Assembly: GCA_003194525.1 (NCBI GenBank)
Contig: NBIV01000041.1
Location: forward strand, 186,001 to 250,000
From: Gracilariopsis chorda
Taxonomy: Eukaryota; Rhodophyta; Florideophyceae; Gracilariales; Gracilariaceae
DNA: 64,000 bases
Direction: 5' to 3'
Shown here: piece by piece, positions 33,400-43,259 of the stretch
Numbering within the stretch: the stretch's first letter is position 1
How the letters are laid out: each line of letters opens with the position of its first letter
Translations under genes and position numbers: made by a program
Notes under the pieces: generated by a model
The model's database searches: none
Seen by the model: only the letters and a program-made list of their open reading frames with translations
Told to the model about the DNA's origin: nothing

Positions 33400-33846
33400 A
33401 TGATCAGGAGAGCCCTCTATGCAGCAAAGGATTTGGCTGGTCCAATCGGATCATCAGTACAGCGAGCTTCCTTTGCCTCCGGCCATGCATTGCATAGGTC
33501 ACGAAATCGTTTCCGATCGGATGATTTTGTGATGGGACCCCCTTTTCTTCAAGAGCTGCCGCTTCTCGCTGCAATGTCGCATATGAAAAACTACGCTTCA
33601 CCGTTTGTGAGCCAAGACACGAATATGTCTGAATCTAACTTACTTCAGAGAAACTCGACACCCGTCACTTTGGACCAAGCTTTGAAGGAACACCACAGAG
33701 GATTGCTCAGCGTTTTAGAACCCGAACCCCATTCGCAAGAAGATGACGGACTGCAGGCCAGTAGTACTTTGAAGAAACGAAGATTAAAGATGAATCGCCA
33801 CAAGTACCGCAAAAGGAGAAAGCGAGATCGTCGGCGCTCCAAGTAA
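33400..33846 (+). CDS. Mitochondrial small-subunit ribosomal protein mS38 (COX24/AURKAIP1 domain)
   Basis: 148 residues from the ATG at 33400; no ATG lies upstream in the open frame. The N-terminus MIRRALYAAKDL is a basic amphipathic presequence typical of mitochondrial import. The diagnostic part is the C-terminus: STLKKRRLKMNRHKYRKRRK then RDRRRSK, which matches the mS38 signature (LKKRRxKMxxHKxxKRRK, formerly DUF1713) of yeast Cox24/Qri5 and human AURKAIP1. This basic tail threads into mitoribosomal rRNA near the decoding centre. The rest is poorly conserved, as in the family. A 5' exon is not excluded. Confidence 0.85.
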   Translation: MIRRALYAAKDLAGPIGSSVQRASFASGHALHRSRNRFRSDDFVMGPPFLQELPLLAAMSHMKNYASPFVSQDTNMSESNLLQRNSTPVTLDQALKEHHRGLLSVLEPEPHSQEDDGLQASSTLKKRRLKMNRHKYRKRRKRDRRRSK

Positions 33847-33875
33847 AAGATGCGACGAGCTCACACTGGCTCCGT

Positions 33876-34517
33876 TTAACTCACTCCGATGGTTTTTGTA
33901 AGAGACGCTTTGCTATTCTCGCGAAGTATGATAGCTCCGTATTTGACAGTCATAAAGCCGTATCTTTCTGAGCTGCGTTCACGTTCCTTAGGGGAACTCA
34001 CCGATTTGTCTGGTCTCCCAAGAAAGCCGGCTGTCCTACAATTACACTCTATAGGATTTTCTCTCTTAATGCGGTTCCGTAATCTGGATAGTAAGAGCGC
34101 AGCCTTTCTTCCGAGAAAAGGTAATACAAAGATTATCAACGTTGCAAGCAGTACGATGCAGAAATGCGAGTTTTGCAGGAGCTGCCGCTTGCTTTCTGAA
34201 CCTGTGATATCTATGCTGGATGAATCAAGGGGCTTTGCATCCATTCTATATTCTGCAACCGGTTGGTCTGGAGTCAAGAAGAATTCCATGTCTGATCGAT
34301 GCATGTATTCAAGCGAATGTTGTTTGCATGAGACAAATGCTGTTATGTTTCCGGTGCAAACTGCTGCAAATTCTGCCCGCGGAATTCCAAACGCGAACCA
34401 GAATTCCTGCGTCTGCGAGCTAGTCCATCCTTGCACACGGTGTGCTTCGGATAGTATGGAAAACCAATGTTCCGCTAGGGTTGCTGTACATTTTCCCGAA
34501 GCTGTGACGTTCTGCAT
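33876..34517 (-). CDS. Unrecognised single-pass membrane protein, possibly 5'-incomplete
   Basis: I do not recognise this gene. The minus-strand frame is open from 34574 to 33876; the first ATG is at 34517. The N-terminal ~90 residues contain several cysteines and two N-glycosylation sequons (NVT, NIT), as in a lumenal or extracellular domain. One hydrophobic span follows (FCIVLLATLIIFVLPFL), flanked by basic residues, then a ~70-residue basic tail. No signal peptide follows the ATG, so an upstream exon carrying one is likely. The antisense plus-strand frame (33889-34587) is of similar length; I prefer the minus strand because of the topology and sequons. Confidence 0.4.
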   Translation of the reverse strand: MQNVTASGKCTATLAEHWFSILSEAHRVQGWTSSQTQEFWFAFGIPRAEFAAVCTGNITAFVSCKQHSLEYMHRSDMEFFLTPDQPVAEYRMDAKPLDSSSIDITGSESKRQLLQNSHFCIVLLATLIIFVLPFLGRKAALLLSRLRNRIKRENPIECNCRTAGFLGRPDKSVSSPKERERSSERYGFMTVKYGAIILRENSKASLTKTIGVS

Positions 34518-34911
34518 AGTACATGATGTGCCAAACTGCACGGTAATCGGGAGTGAGCTTTCCTCGCAATCGCATTACTCTGGTTAGAAGTTTCCAGCTC
34601 CAGTAATTCATAATCTACAAGTTCAGATGGAATGCCTTACCATGATACAAAGTAATGACGGTCTACTTCAATCATTGCAAAGGAGACGCAAGACGAGCAA
34701 TTCTTGCAGATGATGTATCGGGAGTTTGACCGGTGAAACGAGAGCTATCGTCGTATAAACCGTTCTTCGGAGCGGCATCTTCTGATGAAAAACGAAACGA
34801 AAGTGAAAAAGATCGGAGCAAATAAGTCCTCATTTAGGCCCTTCTTCACGTTCTTTTCGTTAGGAACCTCCGGAAAACGGAACAGAGAATAGTACTGAAG
34901 TCCTAATCGCG
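34518..34911. other. Intergenic, or 5' part of the glycoprotein-like gene
   Basis: No clear gene. An upstream exon of the minus-strand membrane protein may lie here, but I could not fix a splice site. Confidence 0.35.
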
Positions 34912-36285
34912 CTATAAACCTACGTCGCCTTGAAGAGGACGTGTTGCAGTTAATATAGTTGATGGCCGAATCAGTTCGACAAGAGCCCAAGGCCCATGCT
35001 GCGCCGAAAGTCGCATTGAAGCATGGCCATTGATACTAGAGTGCTCATCTTCGCTTCCAACATATTCTAGCAATGCCGCGCACCCTGTTCCCATCTCTGG
35101 TTTTCTACCCGTCAGTCGCTCAACCAGTTCTTCGCACCCCGGATTATGACAAACCACCATTAGAGTTGTGTTCTCCGTGAAGCCCTGTTCTCCAAGTGCC
35201 TCATCCACTGCAACAGCCATTTCTTCTCCCGTGACTGCGTAGTACAAGGTCTCAGTGCATGTTGTCGCAACTCGATCGATTCCCGAGAACTCTAATAGAC
35301 TCAGAGTTTGAACGGTCCTTACTGCATCTGAACAAAGTATCACATCAGGAAGCCATAACATTCGCGACAGTTCTGTCCCAACTACTCTTGCCTCTTCTTT
35401 CCCTTTGGCGCTCAGTACCCTATCATGATCCGGAACATCCGCCTCACTGTCCCATAATGTTTTAGCATGTCGTAGTAGAATCAATCGTCGACCCGGGCTT
35501 ATCACTGCGTCCTGACGAAAGAAAACGTCCCGAACGGCATCAACTTCAAAGTCCGGCCTCTTTGTAAACTTAATGGTTGTTTCTTGCTCATTCGTCTGTA
35601 TGTCTTGCGTCTTCACGGAAGACTTTTCTTTTTGTTCGTGTTCTACACGCCATAGCCCAGCCAAGGTTGCCTCGTACAAGCGCCGTAGCGCTCTCGGGAC
35701 GGACGTAACTGATGCTGCCACACCATCTAGACTTACGAACCGAGAAACCGCCCATTTGCCCAGCTGACGCACGTTTGACAACCACAGCAACGCACTAAAG
35801 ACTTTCCTCGAGATAAGCTGCCATAAACGCCAAATAAGAACTGCAAGAAGAAGGATAGCACCGACGCATAGTGAAAGAGTCTCGATAATGATTCGCCCGA
35901 AAATCGTTGTTGAAGGCCCACCTGGAATGCTGTGCCTCTCTCCAGCGTCTGACTGGCTATTTTCTGGTGATGGGGGCTTTGTCGAGGCAATCGTCACTGT
36001 TTTGACCCGTCGCAATGCATAACGATAAGGTGAAACAGGTCTTGTTCTTGAAGTAGGCGAAATTCGGGGGCTCTGACGTGGAAGGGACGGGTACAGTGCT
36101 TGAGGCACAAATGCAGAGCGAAGACAGGGCATGTTCGTAAACTGAGGGTACGAAGGGCGCACTTTGGATATGCAACAGCCGCCAACAAGGCGGACGTCCG
36201 CAAAAGTGGGACCCGCGTCGTGGAAGGGTATAGCAGCCAAAGCTGAACGAAGGAAAGACGTTGACGGGATCAGGGTGAAATGCAT
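34912..36285 (-). CDS. SixA-like histidine phosphatase, probably plastid membrane-anchored
   Basis: 457 residues from the ATG at 36285; a second ATG at 36132 (residue 52) is an equally plausible start. The N-terminus is Ser/Arg/Pro-rich and resembles a transit peptide. One hydrophobic segment (LSLCVGAILLLAVLIW, about residues 137-155) is followed by a linker, then a histidine phosphatase domain (about residues 268-425). Active-site features: the LILLRHAKT motif with the phospho-accepting His, SDAVRTVQT with the second Arg, the Glu in TETLYYA, and VVCHNPGCEELV with the second His. The RHAK form and length match bacterial SixA, a phosphohistidine phosphatase. The substrate in the alga is unknown; the anchor and presequence are additions to the bacterial form. 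Confidence 0.78.
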   Translation of the reverse strand: MHFTLIPSTSFLRSALAAIPFHDAGPTFADVRLVGGCCISKVRPSYPQFTNMPCLRSAFVPQALYPSLPRQSPRISPTSRTRPVSPYRYALRRVKTVTIASTKPPSPENSQSDAGERHSIPGGPSTTIFGRIIIETLSLCVGAILLLAVLIWRLWQLISRKVFSALLWLSNVRQLGKWAVSRFVSLDGVAASVTSVPRALRRLYEATLAGLWRVEHEQKEKSSVKTQDIQTNEQETTIKFTKRPDFEVDAVRDVFFRQDAVISPGRRLILLRHAKTLWDSEADVPDHDRVLSAKGKEEARVVGTELSRMLWLPDVILCSDAVRTVQTLSLLEFSGIDRVATTCTETLYYAVTGEEMAVAVDEALGEQGFTENTTLMVVCHNPGCEELVERLTGRKPEMGTGCAALLEYVGSEDEHSSINGHASMRLSAQHGPWALVELIRPSTILTATRPLQGDVGL

Positions 36286-36941
36286 GTGCTCTACAGCAGC
36301 TCAGCTGTGGTCCGTAATTGAGACAATTTGTTAACATGAACGGCCCATGTTGGTGGCTCAAACGCCGTTTCAGATTAACAAAAATCTGATGCACAACTGC
36401 TGAAACAAATCTACGCCCAAGGTATTACTTGAGACATTTTACTCTGTCCGAGCGCTCCAAGAACTGCCATGATTCCCGCTTCGCGAACGACAATTGCTTG
36501 CCCTGCTCCCCACGTACGTTCGTACCCTTGGTACGGGATGCTCCTCCAGTCATCCATCTGGATGATGGCGGGGTATAGGGATAACGGCAAATGGTTTAGG
36601 AGTGCCCTTGTACCTTGTAAGGCGTGCCCCTCACCTGCATGAGATGCCATTGCAACTGCATTGCTTGTGCCCTGCTTGAAAGAGAAAGCTGTACATTGAT
36701 CTGCTCTCCACTAGAGCAATCGGCACGTTGTGGTTCACCGATACACTGCGAATCATGGATTTCTCAGAATCGTTCCTTCGTTTGTAGCCCCATGAGCCTC
36801 TCATAAACGGTTAACATCACCTTTGTAACGTCAAGAATACTGAGGAGAACTGAAAAGCAGTTCATCTCAATATCTAACAGGATTGACTATTCCACAGGCA
36901 CCGCAAAGCGTACTTGCAACATCTCTTCTATCATCTACTTA
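36286..36941. other. Intergenic, no gene seen
   Basis: Only short open frames without motifs. Near 36503-36535 the sequence holds small self-complementary elements built on GTAC (CGTACG, GGTACG). Confidence 0.5.
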
Positions 36942-38441
36942 CTATGTGAGTGAGGAATCTGGCTGAAACCCGTCATTCTGGTAACCACTCACTACGTCTT
37001 TAAAGAATTTCTTTAAATGACGTGGTCGGAGACTTGTCGGAGGTGACACAAATCTTTCAACATCATTCCCGTTCACAACATCTTGTTGATTCTTCTGTTG
37101 GTTTTCTTCCTTTTCGTTAGCATTTCCTTCTTCCTGTCCCATTCCAGCTGCTGGTCTCGTTTGGTCAGCATCAAGCTCATCACCTGTTCCTTGATTACTA
37201 TTGCTTTCTTCGTTCACAACGTCGTTGTCATTAGCACTTTCTGGATCATCGTACTTCACAGCTGTTCGATCAATCTCTTTTGAGAATGTAACTGCAACGT
37301 CGATTATCAGTAATAATACCACAAGTTCCCATACCGAATCATTTAGAGCTTGCTTGTAGCGATCGTACTTCTCAAGTGAGCATCCGCAAATAAGCAGCCT
37401 TCTGCTCTCCGTCTTGTCATGCAATTTCCGAATATCAGATATAAGAGGATACAAGTCTTTAAGTACAATCAGTCCCAACGTTAGCATTAAGAACACAAAG
37501 GAGATATCCTTTCTGAACAGGATAGTCTTGGCCACGATATAGAGCTCAAACACAATGGCCAGTAGCAGAATGGCGAGAAATACACCACTTATGGTAGCAG
37601 CTTCCGAAAAGAATTGGTTAAGCAACGTATGTCTGCTGTACCTTCCAAACTTCCTTGCGATTTCATCTGCCGGACCGCATGTGGGAATATTGCGCCCTGG
37701 GTCTTCTTGTCCAAGCGTCAACCTTGATATTGCTGCTGGGTTCTTCACCTGAGATTCAGTCTTCGCGTCACAGATATTTACCTGACCGGATGACAGAGCC
37801 GTTTTTGAATAAGATTGATTCTTCATACGACAAGTATACCGATCAACATCTAGTTCATACCTGCATCCATAAACATCAATGCGTGTTCGAATCATGATGC
37901 ATGCGGCAAGTCCTCCAGAAACACCAATCACTGCAATACATATGAAAAACTTCTTCTTGCTCAATCTTCTTCTCACACAAAAATCCTGAACTATGCTGAG
38001 TAGAATCACCAACGATTCCAAGCCCGTCGCAATAATTCGACAGATATCCGCAAAAAGCGGCATCCAAGGTTGAAAGTACCATCGTTCAATGAGTCCAAAG
38101 GATTTGTAGCATTTCGACGCGGTACGTACCCACCTTATGTCCTTAGCGATATCTCTAATGGCAAAAATTGCTTCCATTACGTGCTCGAACCAAACGACCG
38201 TAAGGGCTACGAATGTTGTGAACAGGAAAAGAAAGAAGAACCTCAATCTTCTCTTTGTGTGGAAAAACACCGTTATGTCAACGACAGTAACAACAAGAAC
38301 GACGAGGGCAGCAATAAATAAAATATAATCAGGTGGAAATTCTCCGTCTTCAAACAGAAAACCCCTTGGCTCTTCATTAGGTAAATCGCTGAGGCATTCC
38401 TCCAGAGTCTCAACTTGAAGAGCAGCGGCTTTGAGAGCCAT
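36942..38441 (-). CDS. Unrecognised seven-transmembrane protein
   Basis: 499 residues from the ATG at 38441 (the frame is open further but without an ATG). I do not recognise a family. Seven hydrophobic spans can be picked out, at about residues 39-60, 68-90, 122-148, 160-180, 283-307, 314-336 and 372-391. A short acidic N-terminus precedes span 1. A ~100-residue polar loop with several Cys and an N-glycosylation sequon (NQS) lies between spans 4 and 5. Basic clusters (HTKRRLR, RRRLSKKK) follow spans 1 and 3. The last ~108 residues form an acidic Asn/Glu/Gln-rich tail. This layout resembles a 7TM receptor with N-terminus outside and tail inside, but no GPCR signature is evident, so function is open. 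Confidence 0.7.
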   Translation of the reverse strand: MALKAAALQVETLEECLSDLPNEEPRGFLFEDGEFPPDYILFIAALVVLVVTVVDITVFFHTKRRLRFFFLFLFTTFVALTVVWFEHVMEAIFAIRDIAKDIRWVRTASKCYKSFGLIERWYFQPWMPLFADICRIIATGLESLVILLSIVQDFCVRRRLSKKKFFICIAVIGVSGGLAACIMIRTRIDVYGCRYELDVDRYTCRMKNQSYSKTALSSGQVNICDAKTESQVKNPAAISRLTLGQEDPGRNIPTCGPADEIARKFGRYSRHTLLNQFFSEAATISGVFLAILLLAIVFELYIVAKTILFRKDISFVFLMLTLGLIVLKDLYPLISDIRKLHDKTESRRLLICGCSLEKYDRYKQALNDSVWELVVLLLIIDVAVTFSKEIDRTAVKYDDPESANDNDVVNEESNSNQGTGDELDADQTRPAAGMGQEEGNANEKEENQQKNQQDVVNGNDVERFVSPPTSLRPRHLKKFFKDVVSGYQNDGFQPDSSLT

Positions 38442-39013
38442 GGTAGGTACCGACTCGGGACGCACAGTCCCGATTTCCAACACAGAAAGTCTGCTGTGAT
38501 GTTGAGTGGGTAATGCAACCTGAAAAGAGATTAAGACGGGTGGTCTAAGGTTTCGGGATTGGGAGGCATTTGAAGACAATTAGTGTTCCAAATGGACAAT
38601 ACGCAAGCTGCATAGAAATGGGAAACAGGTCGAAGATTCAAAACCTCCGCCCAAGCCGTTGTGTTTCGGACGTTATGTGTCAGATCGCAATCTCTCGTGG
38701 TCCTGGTCCGTATCAGGAGCAAGATTTTTAACCCGTGTAGGCCTATATTACATTGAAGGCCCAACTCCTGGTTCGACAAATGGCTGCGTCTTTACAGAAA
38801 CAACTGCACTTGGTACTGTTTGGCACTACCTTGTCTTGGTGCAAAAATGGCACTCTGCCGATATCAGAGGAATTGTTTACTAGTAAGGGGTTAGTGACTT
38901 CCGAGGAGCAGCTCTAATTTCCTTCTAATCTCAGTTCAGTTGGGGATGATGCTATGAACGCTTAGTCTGTACTTGCCCACGTGCAAGTCCAGTGCCTGGA
39001 AACCGCCCAAGTG
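38442..39013. other. Intergenic, no gene seen
   Basis: Upstream region of the seven-helix gene. Open frames at 38531-38779 (minus) and 38659-38883 (plus) show no motif. Confidence 0.45.
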
Positions 39014-39984
39014 TCATCGGGACGTAATAAACTCATGGGAGGGTTCAACAATCTCTTGGGACTTCCTTGAAGTCGGATCAAGAAGTAGGTAGACATGAAA
39101 TAGAAGGGCGGAAATCACGTTCAGCACATGTCCACAAAAGATCTGGACCGAATTATCACCTGCATAGTCAAACACTAGAAGAAATTGTATCAAACATGGT
39201 TAGTTTCCAAGTGTATCTGTGGTTCGGGATCGTGCGCTAGAGATGAAACATGATGAAACGATTGCATGTGCCCCCTTGAAACAAGATTTGCCATTTGAAA
39301 CCCTACCAGGTATCCATGCACATTAAAGTCATCATAGAAGATCTTGGTGAGATATGATATCAACATTTCACCGTACTCGGCATAACTTCTGTCTGCAGGT
39401 AAGATTTTAATCATTTGACGTGTGCCAATGGACGAAAGGGCTCTCCATGGACGCCATAGTAGGTGCAAGGCCCAGTGGCAACGTGCGCAGGATCTCTCTG
39501 ATTCCCTCTGTTCATACTGGATGTAACTTACCAGATGCTGAACGAAAAAGTGGTCAAGGCGAAACATTGAACTAAGCTTATCTGTACGAGGGTACAGGTA
39601 ACCTGTGCAGTTGAGACAGAAAAAAATATCGCAACCTAGTAAATGACCCGGGCATGTGAGAAGAGATGAGGCTGAGGCGCATCAGAACTATGGTGAGGTA
39701 TCATAGAGAAACGTCAGGGCTTCCTCCACGATAAATGCCATATTCCGCTTGTCGTCGTATGCTGGCCTTCCATTTCGCACGAGCCAGTTTGAAGCCAAAC
39801 AGATCAGGAAAAGGCGACTTTGGAGCTTGCGAATGTTAGCTGTCAGTACTAAAAACCAGCTCATATAGTTCGCATACTCATGCGAAAAAGAAACTTCTAC
39901 GCCCAGTGAACAAATCCATGTTGTAAAAAGCAATCCAGTTACTCCAGATGTACTAAGATCACCGGATCTCGATCTGTACGTCAC
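39014..39984 (-). CDS. Possible multi-exon gene, unrecognised
   Basis: Several minus-strand stretches look like exons. A candidate internal exon 39532-39602 follows a strong acceptor (T-rich tract, CTGCACAG) and ends before GTAAGT. A terminal exon candidate 39014-39174 follows TTCTTCTAG and reads 53 codons to a stop, including SVQIFCGHVLNVISALLFHV. Further stretches at 39190-39400 and 39688-39984 have protein-like composition and hydrophobic runs. I could not connect all pieces in phase, and I recognise no family. If real, it is the most intron-rich gene of the window and probably a membrane protein. Confidence 0.3.
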
Positions 39985-40343
39985 TGCAAGAGAGCTGCCA
40001 TGTCCACGCTATTGTTATTGGTGTCGTATTCTCTTTGAAGTAGAGAACAGTGTCTCTGTCTCTTTCTTCTCTCTCAAATCAACGTCATATATACTCTCGA
40101 AACTTGGTCACCGCTAAGCAAGTGCCAGAAGCTGTGGAGTGGATGCAGATCAGAAGTGCACGTATTTCGGAATGTACAAGCCTTCTCCCTCCCAGTTTCC
40201 TGAACCTGCATGAACCAGGTGGTCTAACCCCTACGTCGTCGACGACGAGATATGTTTACAGTCCATGGGTACATTACATCACTGGTTGTTGAGGCTACGC
40301 GTGTCAAACAGCATAACCTTACAATAGCAACACAGCATGTCCC
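39985..40343. other. Intergenic, no gene seen
   Basis: Spacer between the uncertain minus-strand gene and the first transposon. Nothing recognisable. Confidence 0.45.
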
Positions 40344-40346
40344 TAA

Positions 40347-40559
40347 GGCCCTGTCTACATATGGACATGGACAAAAATCCAACTTGTCCATTGTCCAAGA
40401 TTTTGGGGTCGCTCTCGAGCGACCCCACGGAAGACACACTTTGAAATCGTTCTATCAGATTTATTTTTATTTTTTCGCTTGCTAAATATGAATTATTTTT
40501 AATTCTTTTCTGAGTACAGTGCCAAAAACGCATGTCCATGTCCATATGTAGAACGGGCC
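40347..40559. mobile_element. 213-bp Harbinger-type MITE
   Basis: Terminal inverted repeats of about 26 bp (GGCCCTGTCTACATATGGAC at the left; the right end is its complement with two mismatches) are flanked by TAA on both sides (40344-40346 and 40560-40562), the target duplication of PIF/Harbinger elements. There is no coding capacity. Inside, a hairpin at 40405-40426 pairs GGGGTCGCT with AGCGACCCC. Its ends match the left end of the Harbinger element that begins directly after the right TAA. Confidence 0.88.
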
Positions 40560-40832
40560 TAAGGCCCTTTCTACATATGAATTGAGACAACCCGGGCCGG
40601 GACACTATTTTCGAGCAAATTGTCCATTGGACATTTTTCATGTAAAGACCCAACTCCCGCCACGATGTAGAAACACCCAAGAGACAACACATAACAACTG
40701 CCCGGAACCCTTTCGCGCCAAATGACAAGACGCAGCCGACTATAAAACAACGTTCCCACCATTGCTCCCTTTTGTCCATTTCCTTTATGCGTCACAACAG
40801 CCATACAACCACCCATACAACGACTAGAAATC

Positions 40833-41563
40833 ATGGCTCAGAGCACATCCCAATACAATACCCAGCTGCCTCTGTCACCTGAAACCGCAAACAATGATAG
40901 CAGTTCTTCCCAATCTTTGTTGGCTACACCACAGCCAGCACCAACGTCCACACCCTCCGTTCCATCTTTGGACGAAAGCGTTGGACCAAAAAGCGCGTTC
41001 CTCAGCTCAACACGACCCACATCTGACAGCCAGCACTACCACAATGACACAGTGCTCACATTGTTCCAAATGATGGAGCAAACTGGTTATGGTGACAGGA
41101 GAGCTAAGGAAAAGAGTCTCAAAGACATCTTCACAGAGGCTGTTAAACGAGCGGAGAAACAATACCAGATAAAGCGCACTGCCAAGGGTTGGCAGAAGAA
41201 ATTTACGCGCATCAAGCAAGAATACGCAGTTTTCATACCAAGCTAAAAGCATCCGCAAGAGATGGAGATGACGCAGACCTTTATGATAAACCCGAATATT
41301 TCGAACAGATGCACGATTTGGATAATGGAAAAGCTCGGTATGATCCACCTGCGCAGTATTTTACTGACGACAGAACACATGGCACAACATTACCAGAATC
41401 CAGCAGCCGAAAAAGGATCAAGCTCTCCAGAGACGTGCTTCTGGCGGACTTCGTTGCCAAGCAAGAAGCAACTAATGCATCACTTATATCGGAGCTGAAG
41501 AGATGCAACGATGAACGGGAGAAAACACGAGCTGTATTGGAACGTGTGGTGGAAAAGTTTTGA
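40833..41563 (+). pseudogene. Harbinger ORF1, Myb/SANT-like DNA-binding protein, frameshifted
   Basis: ORF1 proteins of PIF/Harbinger elements bind the termini and help import the transposase. A Ser/Thr/Pro/Gln-rich N-terminus is followed by a helical SANT-like part (LKDIFTEAVKRAEKQYQI, then GWQKKFTRIKQEYAVF). The frame breaks near 41234, where one base appears missing; the shifted frame continues with HTKLKASARDGDDADLY, KPEYFEQM and a basic/coiled-coil C-terminus to 41563. The break could be a decay mutation or a small intron, but no splice sites fit. Confidence 0.7.
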
Positions 41564-41583
41564 AACCAGAAACAATTTCATAG

Positions 41584-43259
41584 CTATTCCCTGTTGACAT
41601 CCTTCGTTATATAATAAGGCAAAGCATACCTCTGCTTCTTTCCGGCTCCTGTCTCAGCGGTAACCACAGCGTCTAGATCATCCGTATCATGGGGAGGTAA
41701 GCATTTGTGGTGCAATGCCCCAAAGGGGAAAAACACCGAAAGACGTTCGGGATCTTCCTCCCACGAGGTGAACCCAGTTGGGTAGAGCCCTCCCAGAGGT
41801 GTCACGGCGAAGCCGGTTTGTAAGACCAGGGACACCTGTCGTGACTCGCGCAGGGAGGTGAAGGCGTAGAATCGGTATCCGCGTGAGCGGGGTGTGATCC
41901 TCAGTAGAGGTATGTTTCCACGTAGGTGGGGGGGTGTGTTAGCGGATGCGCACACGAGGGCCGCGGATAGCGGGAGGTGCTGCCCTAAAAAGGGGAAGAA
42001 GGAAGGACGAAGTGGGTCGCGAGAGCGACGAACAGATACGGCAATGCCGGTGGACAGGACTTTCTATACAGGGCGAAACACCAATATGATTGGAACAATT
42101 ATACTCCCAAAGATGGGCTTCTTTAGATGTGCAAGGGGGTTAGATGTCCCGTGGTTTACGGCGTTTCCCTCCAAGGAGGAGTAGAGCACGCGCGCAAGCG
42201 GCAACAACTAGAGCCAATTCCCCAGGTTGGGGTCCCTTGTTGGGGAAGGTTTACTGGTGCGACGGCAGTGCGCCGTCACACTAAGTACTAGCTTCCCAGA
42301 AATGGGTGTGAAAATAATAAATAATATTAACTAAAATACTCCACATTTCGTGGCAACATCCACTACTGTGGCCAACCGCCAATTGACCCAAACCGTGTCC
42401 CACGTGTCCATATCCACCATAGTGGGGCGTAGTTCATATACACACTACACAACCGATAATATCGGGAAAGCGTTCAAGTACCAAGAATCCCTGCCTGAGG
42501 GCGTTGCACTTCAGTATTCTTCAACGACATCTCCATCATAGATGCACATATTGTGCAGCATCACACACGCCAAAATGAAGAGGACAATTTCGTTTTCGTC
42601 TTGGAGCTTGATTCCATCTTTCAGCACATAAAATCGGTGCTTGAGCATACCAAACGCATATTCTACCGGCTTTCTCGTTTTCCCTGCAATTTGATCCCAA
42701 GTCCGAAGGACAGGATTACCGTTCTTTTCCGCTTCACTACAACTCTTCATCATATTTTGGCTCAGCTGAAACGCGCAATCTGCAATGAGATACGGACGTA
42801 CGGGAACATTCGCAATAATGAGATCCGGGATATCATCCCCTAGCCACATCCCGTTCTCAATGTTCTGCTTCAAACTTGATCTTTCATAGATTGTAGAGTC
42901 TCCTAGCACTCCAGGCTTTCCGATGTCGACGTAAATAAAACGTCTATCTGACGTTATCACTGCGAATAGTACGATGCTAGGGTATCCTTTGTAGCATCGA
43001 TACTCATAATATTGGTCCTGCAGACAAGCGGGCCACTTTATATGAGTCCCGTCTATGGCTCCAACACAGTATGGAGCACCACTGATTTGTTGAAAGCCTT
43101 TCATCGTAGTAGCAATATCCTGTTCGGATGTTGGAAAGCGAAGAACATGTTGATACTTTTGTGCAATGGCAGAACTAACTGTCGAGACGGCCGCAGATAC
43201 TGTGCTAGGTCCAATCCCGAATTGGGCTGCTACTCTCTCAGAAGTCCCTCCACCAGCAT
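41584..43259 (-). pseudogene. Harbinger ORF2, DDE transposase, broken by two LTR insertions
   Basis: A DDE_Tnp_4 (HARBI1-type) transposase. The main part, 42514-43259, has the first catalytic Asp in CVGAIDGTHIKWP, the second in GVLGDSTIY and the Glu in PVEYAFGMLKHRF. An N-terminal helix-turn-helix-like part (ERVAAQFGIGPSTVSAAV) is truncated at 43259 by the gypsy 5' LTR, so there is no start codon. At 42514 the solo LTR interrupts the C-terminus; the frame resumes beyond it at 41705 and runs ~40 residues to a stop at 41584 (PHDTDDLDAVV, ALPYYITKDVNRE). Removing the LTR and one target duplication keeps the frame, which shows the insertion is younger than the transposase. Confidence 0.85.
41706..42513 (-). 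mobile_element. Solo LTR of the gypsy family, minus orientation
   Basis: An 808-bp LTR that reads, on the minus strand, from TGAAGTGCAACG to GCACCACA and matches the reverse complement of 43260-44086 over its whole length. The main length difference is a ~19-bp pyrimidine-rich segment absent here. It is flanked by GCATT (41701-41705) and GTATT (42514-42518), a 5-bp target duplication with one change. It is inserted in the transposase gene of Harbinger element 1. Confidence 0.85.

Larger units (their letters stand above)
40563..43259. mobile_element. PIF/Harbinger element 1, interrupted and truncated
   Basis: The left terminus starts GGCCCTTTCTACATATGAAT directly after a TAA. It carries the two genes usual for the superfamily in convergent order: ORF1 (Myb/SANT-like, plus) and ORF2 (DDE transposase, minus). 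A solo gypsy LTR (41706-42513) is inserted near the 3' end of ORF2, and the gypsy 5' LTR at 43260 cuts off the 5' part of ORF2. The matching right terminus was not found in the window. Confidence 0.85.

Noticed and set aside
33889-34587. 232-codon plus-strand open frame
   Set aside because: Antisense to the minus-strand membrane-protein frame; no motif, and the minus strand shows a sensible topology with sequons.
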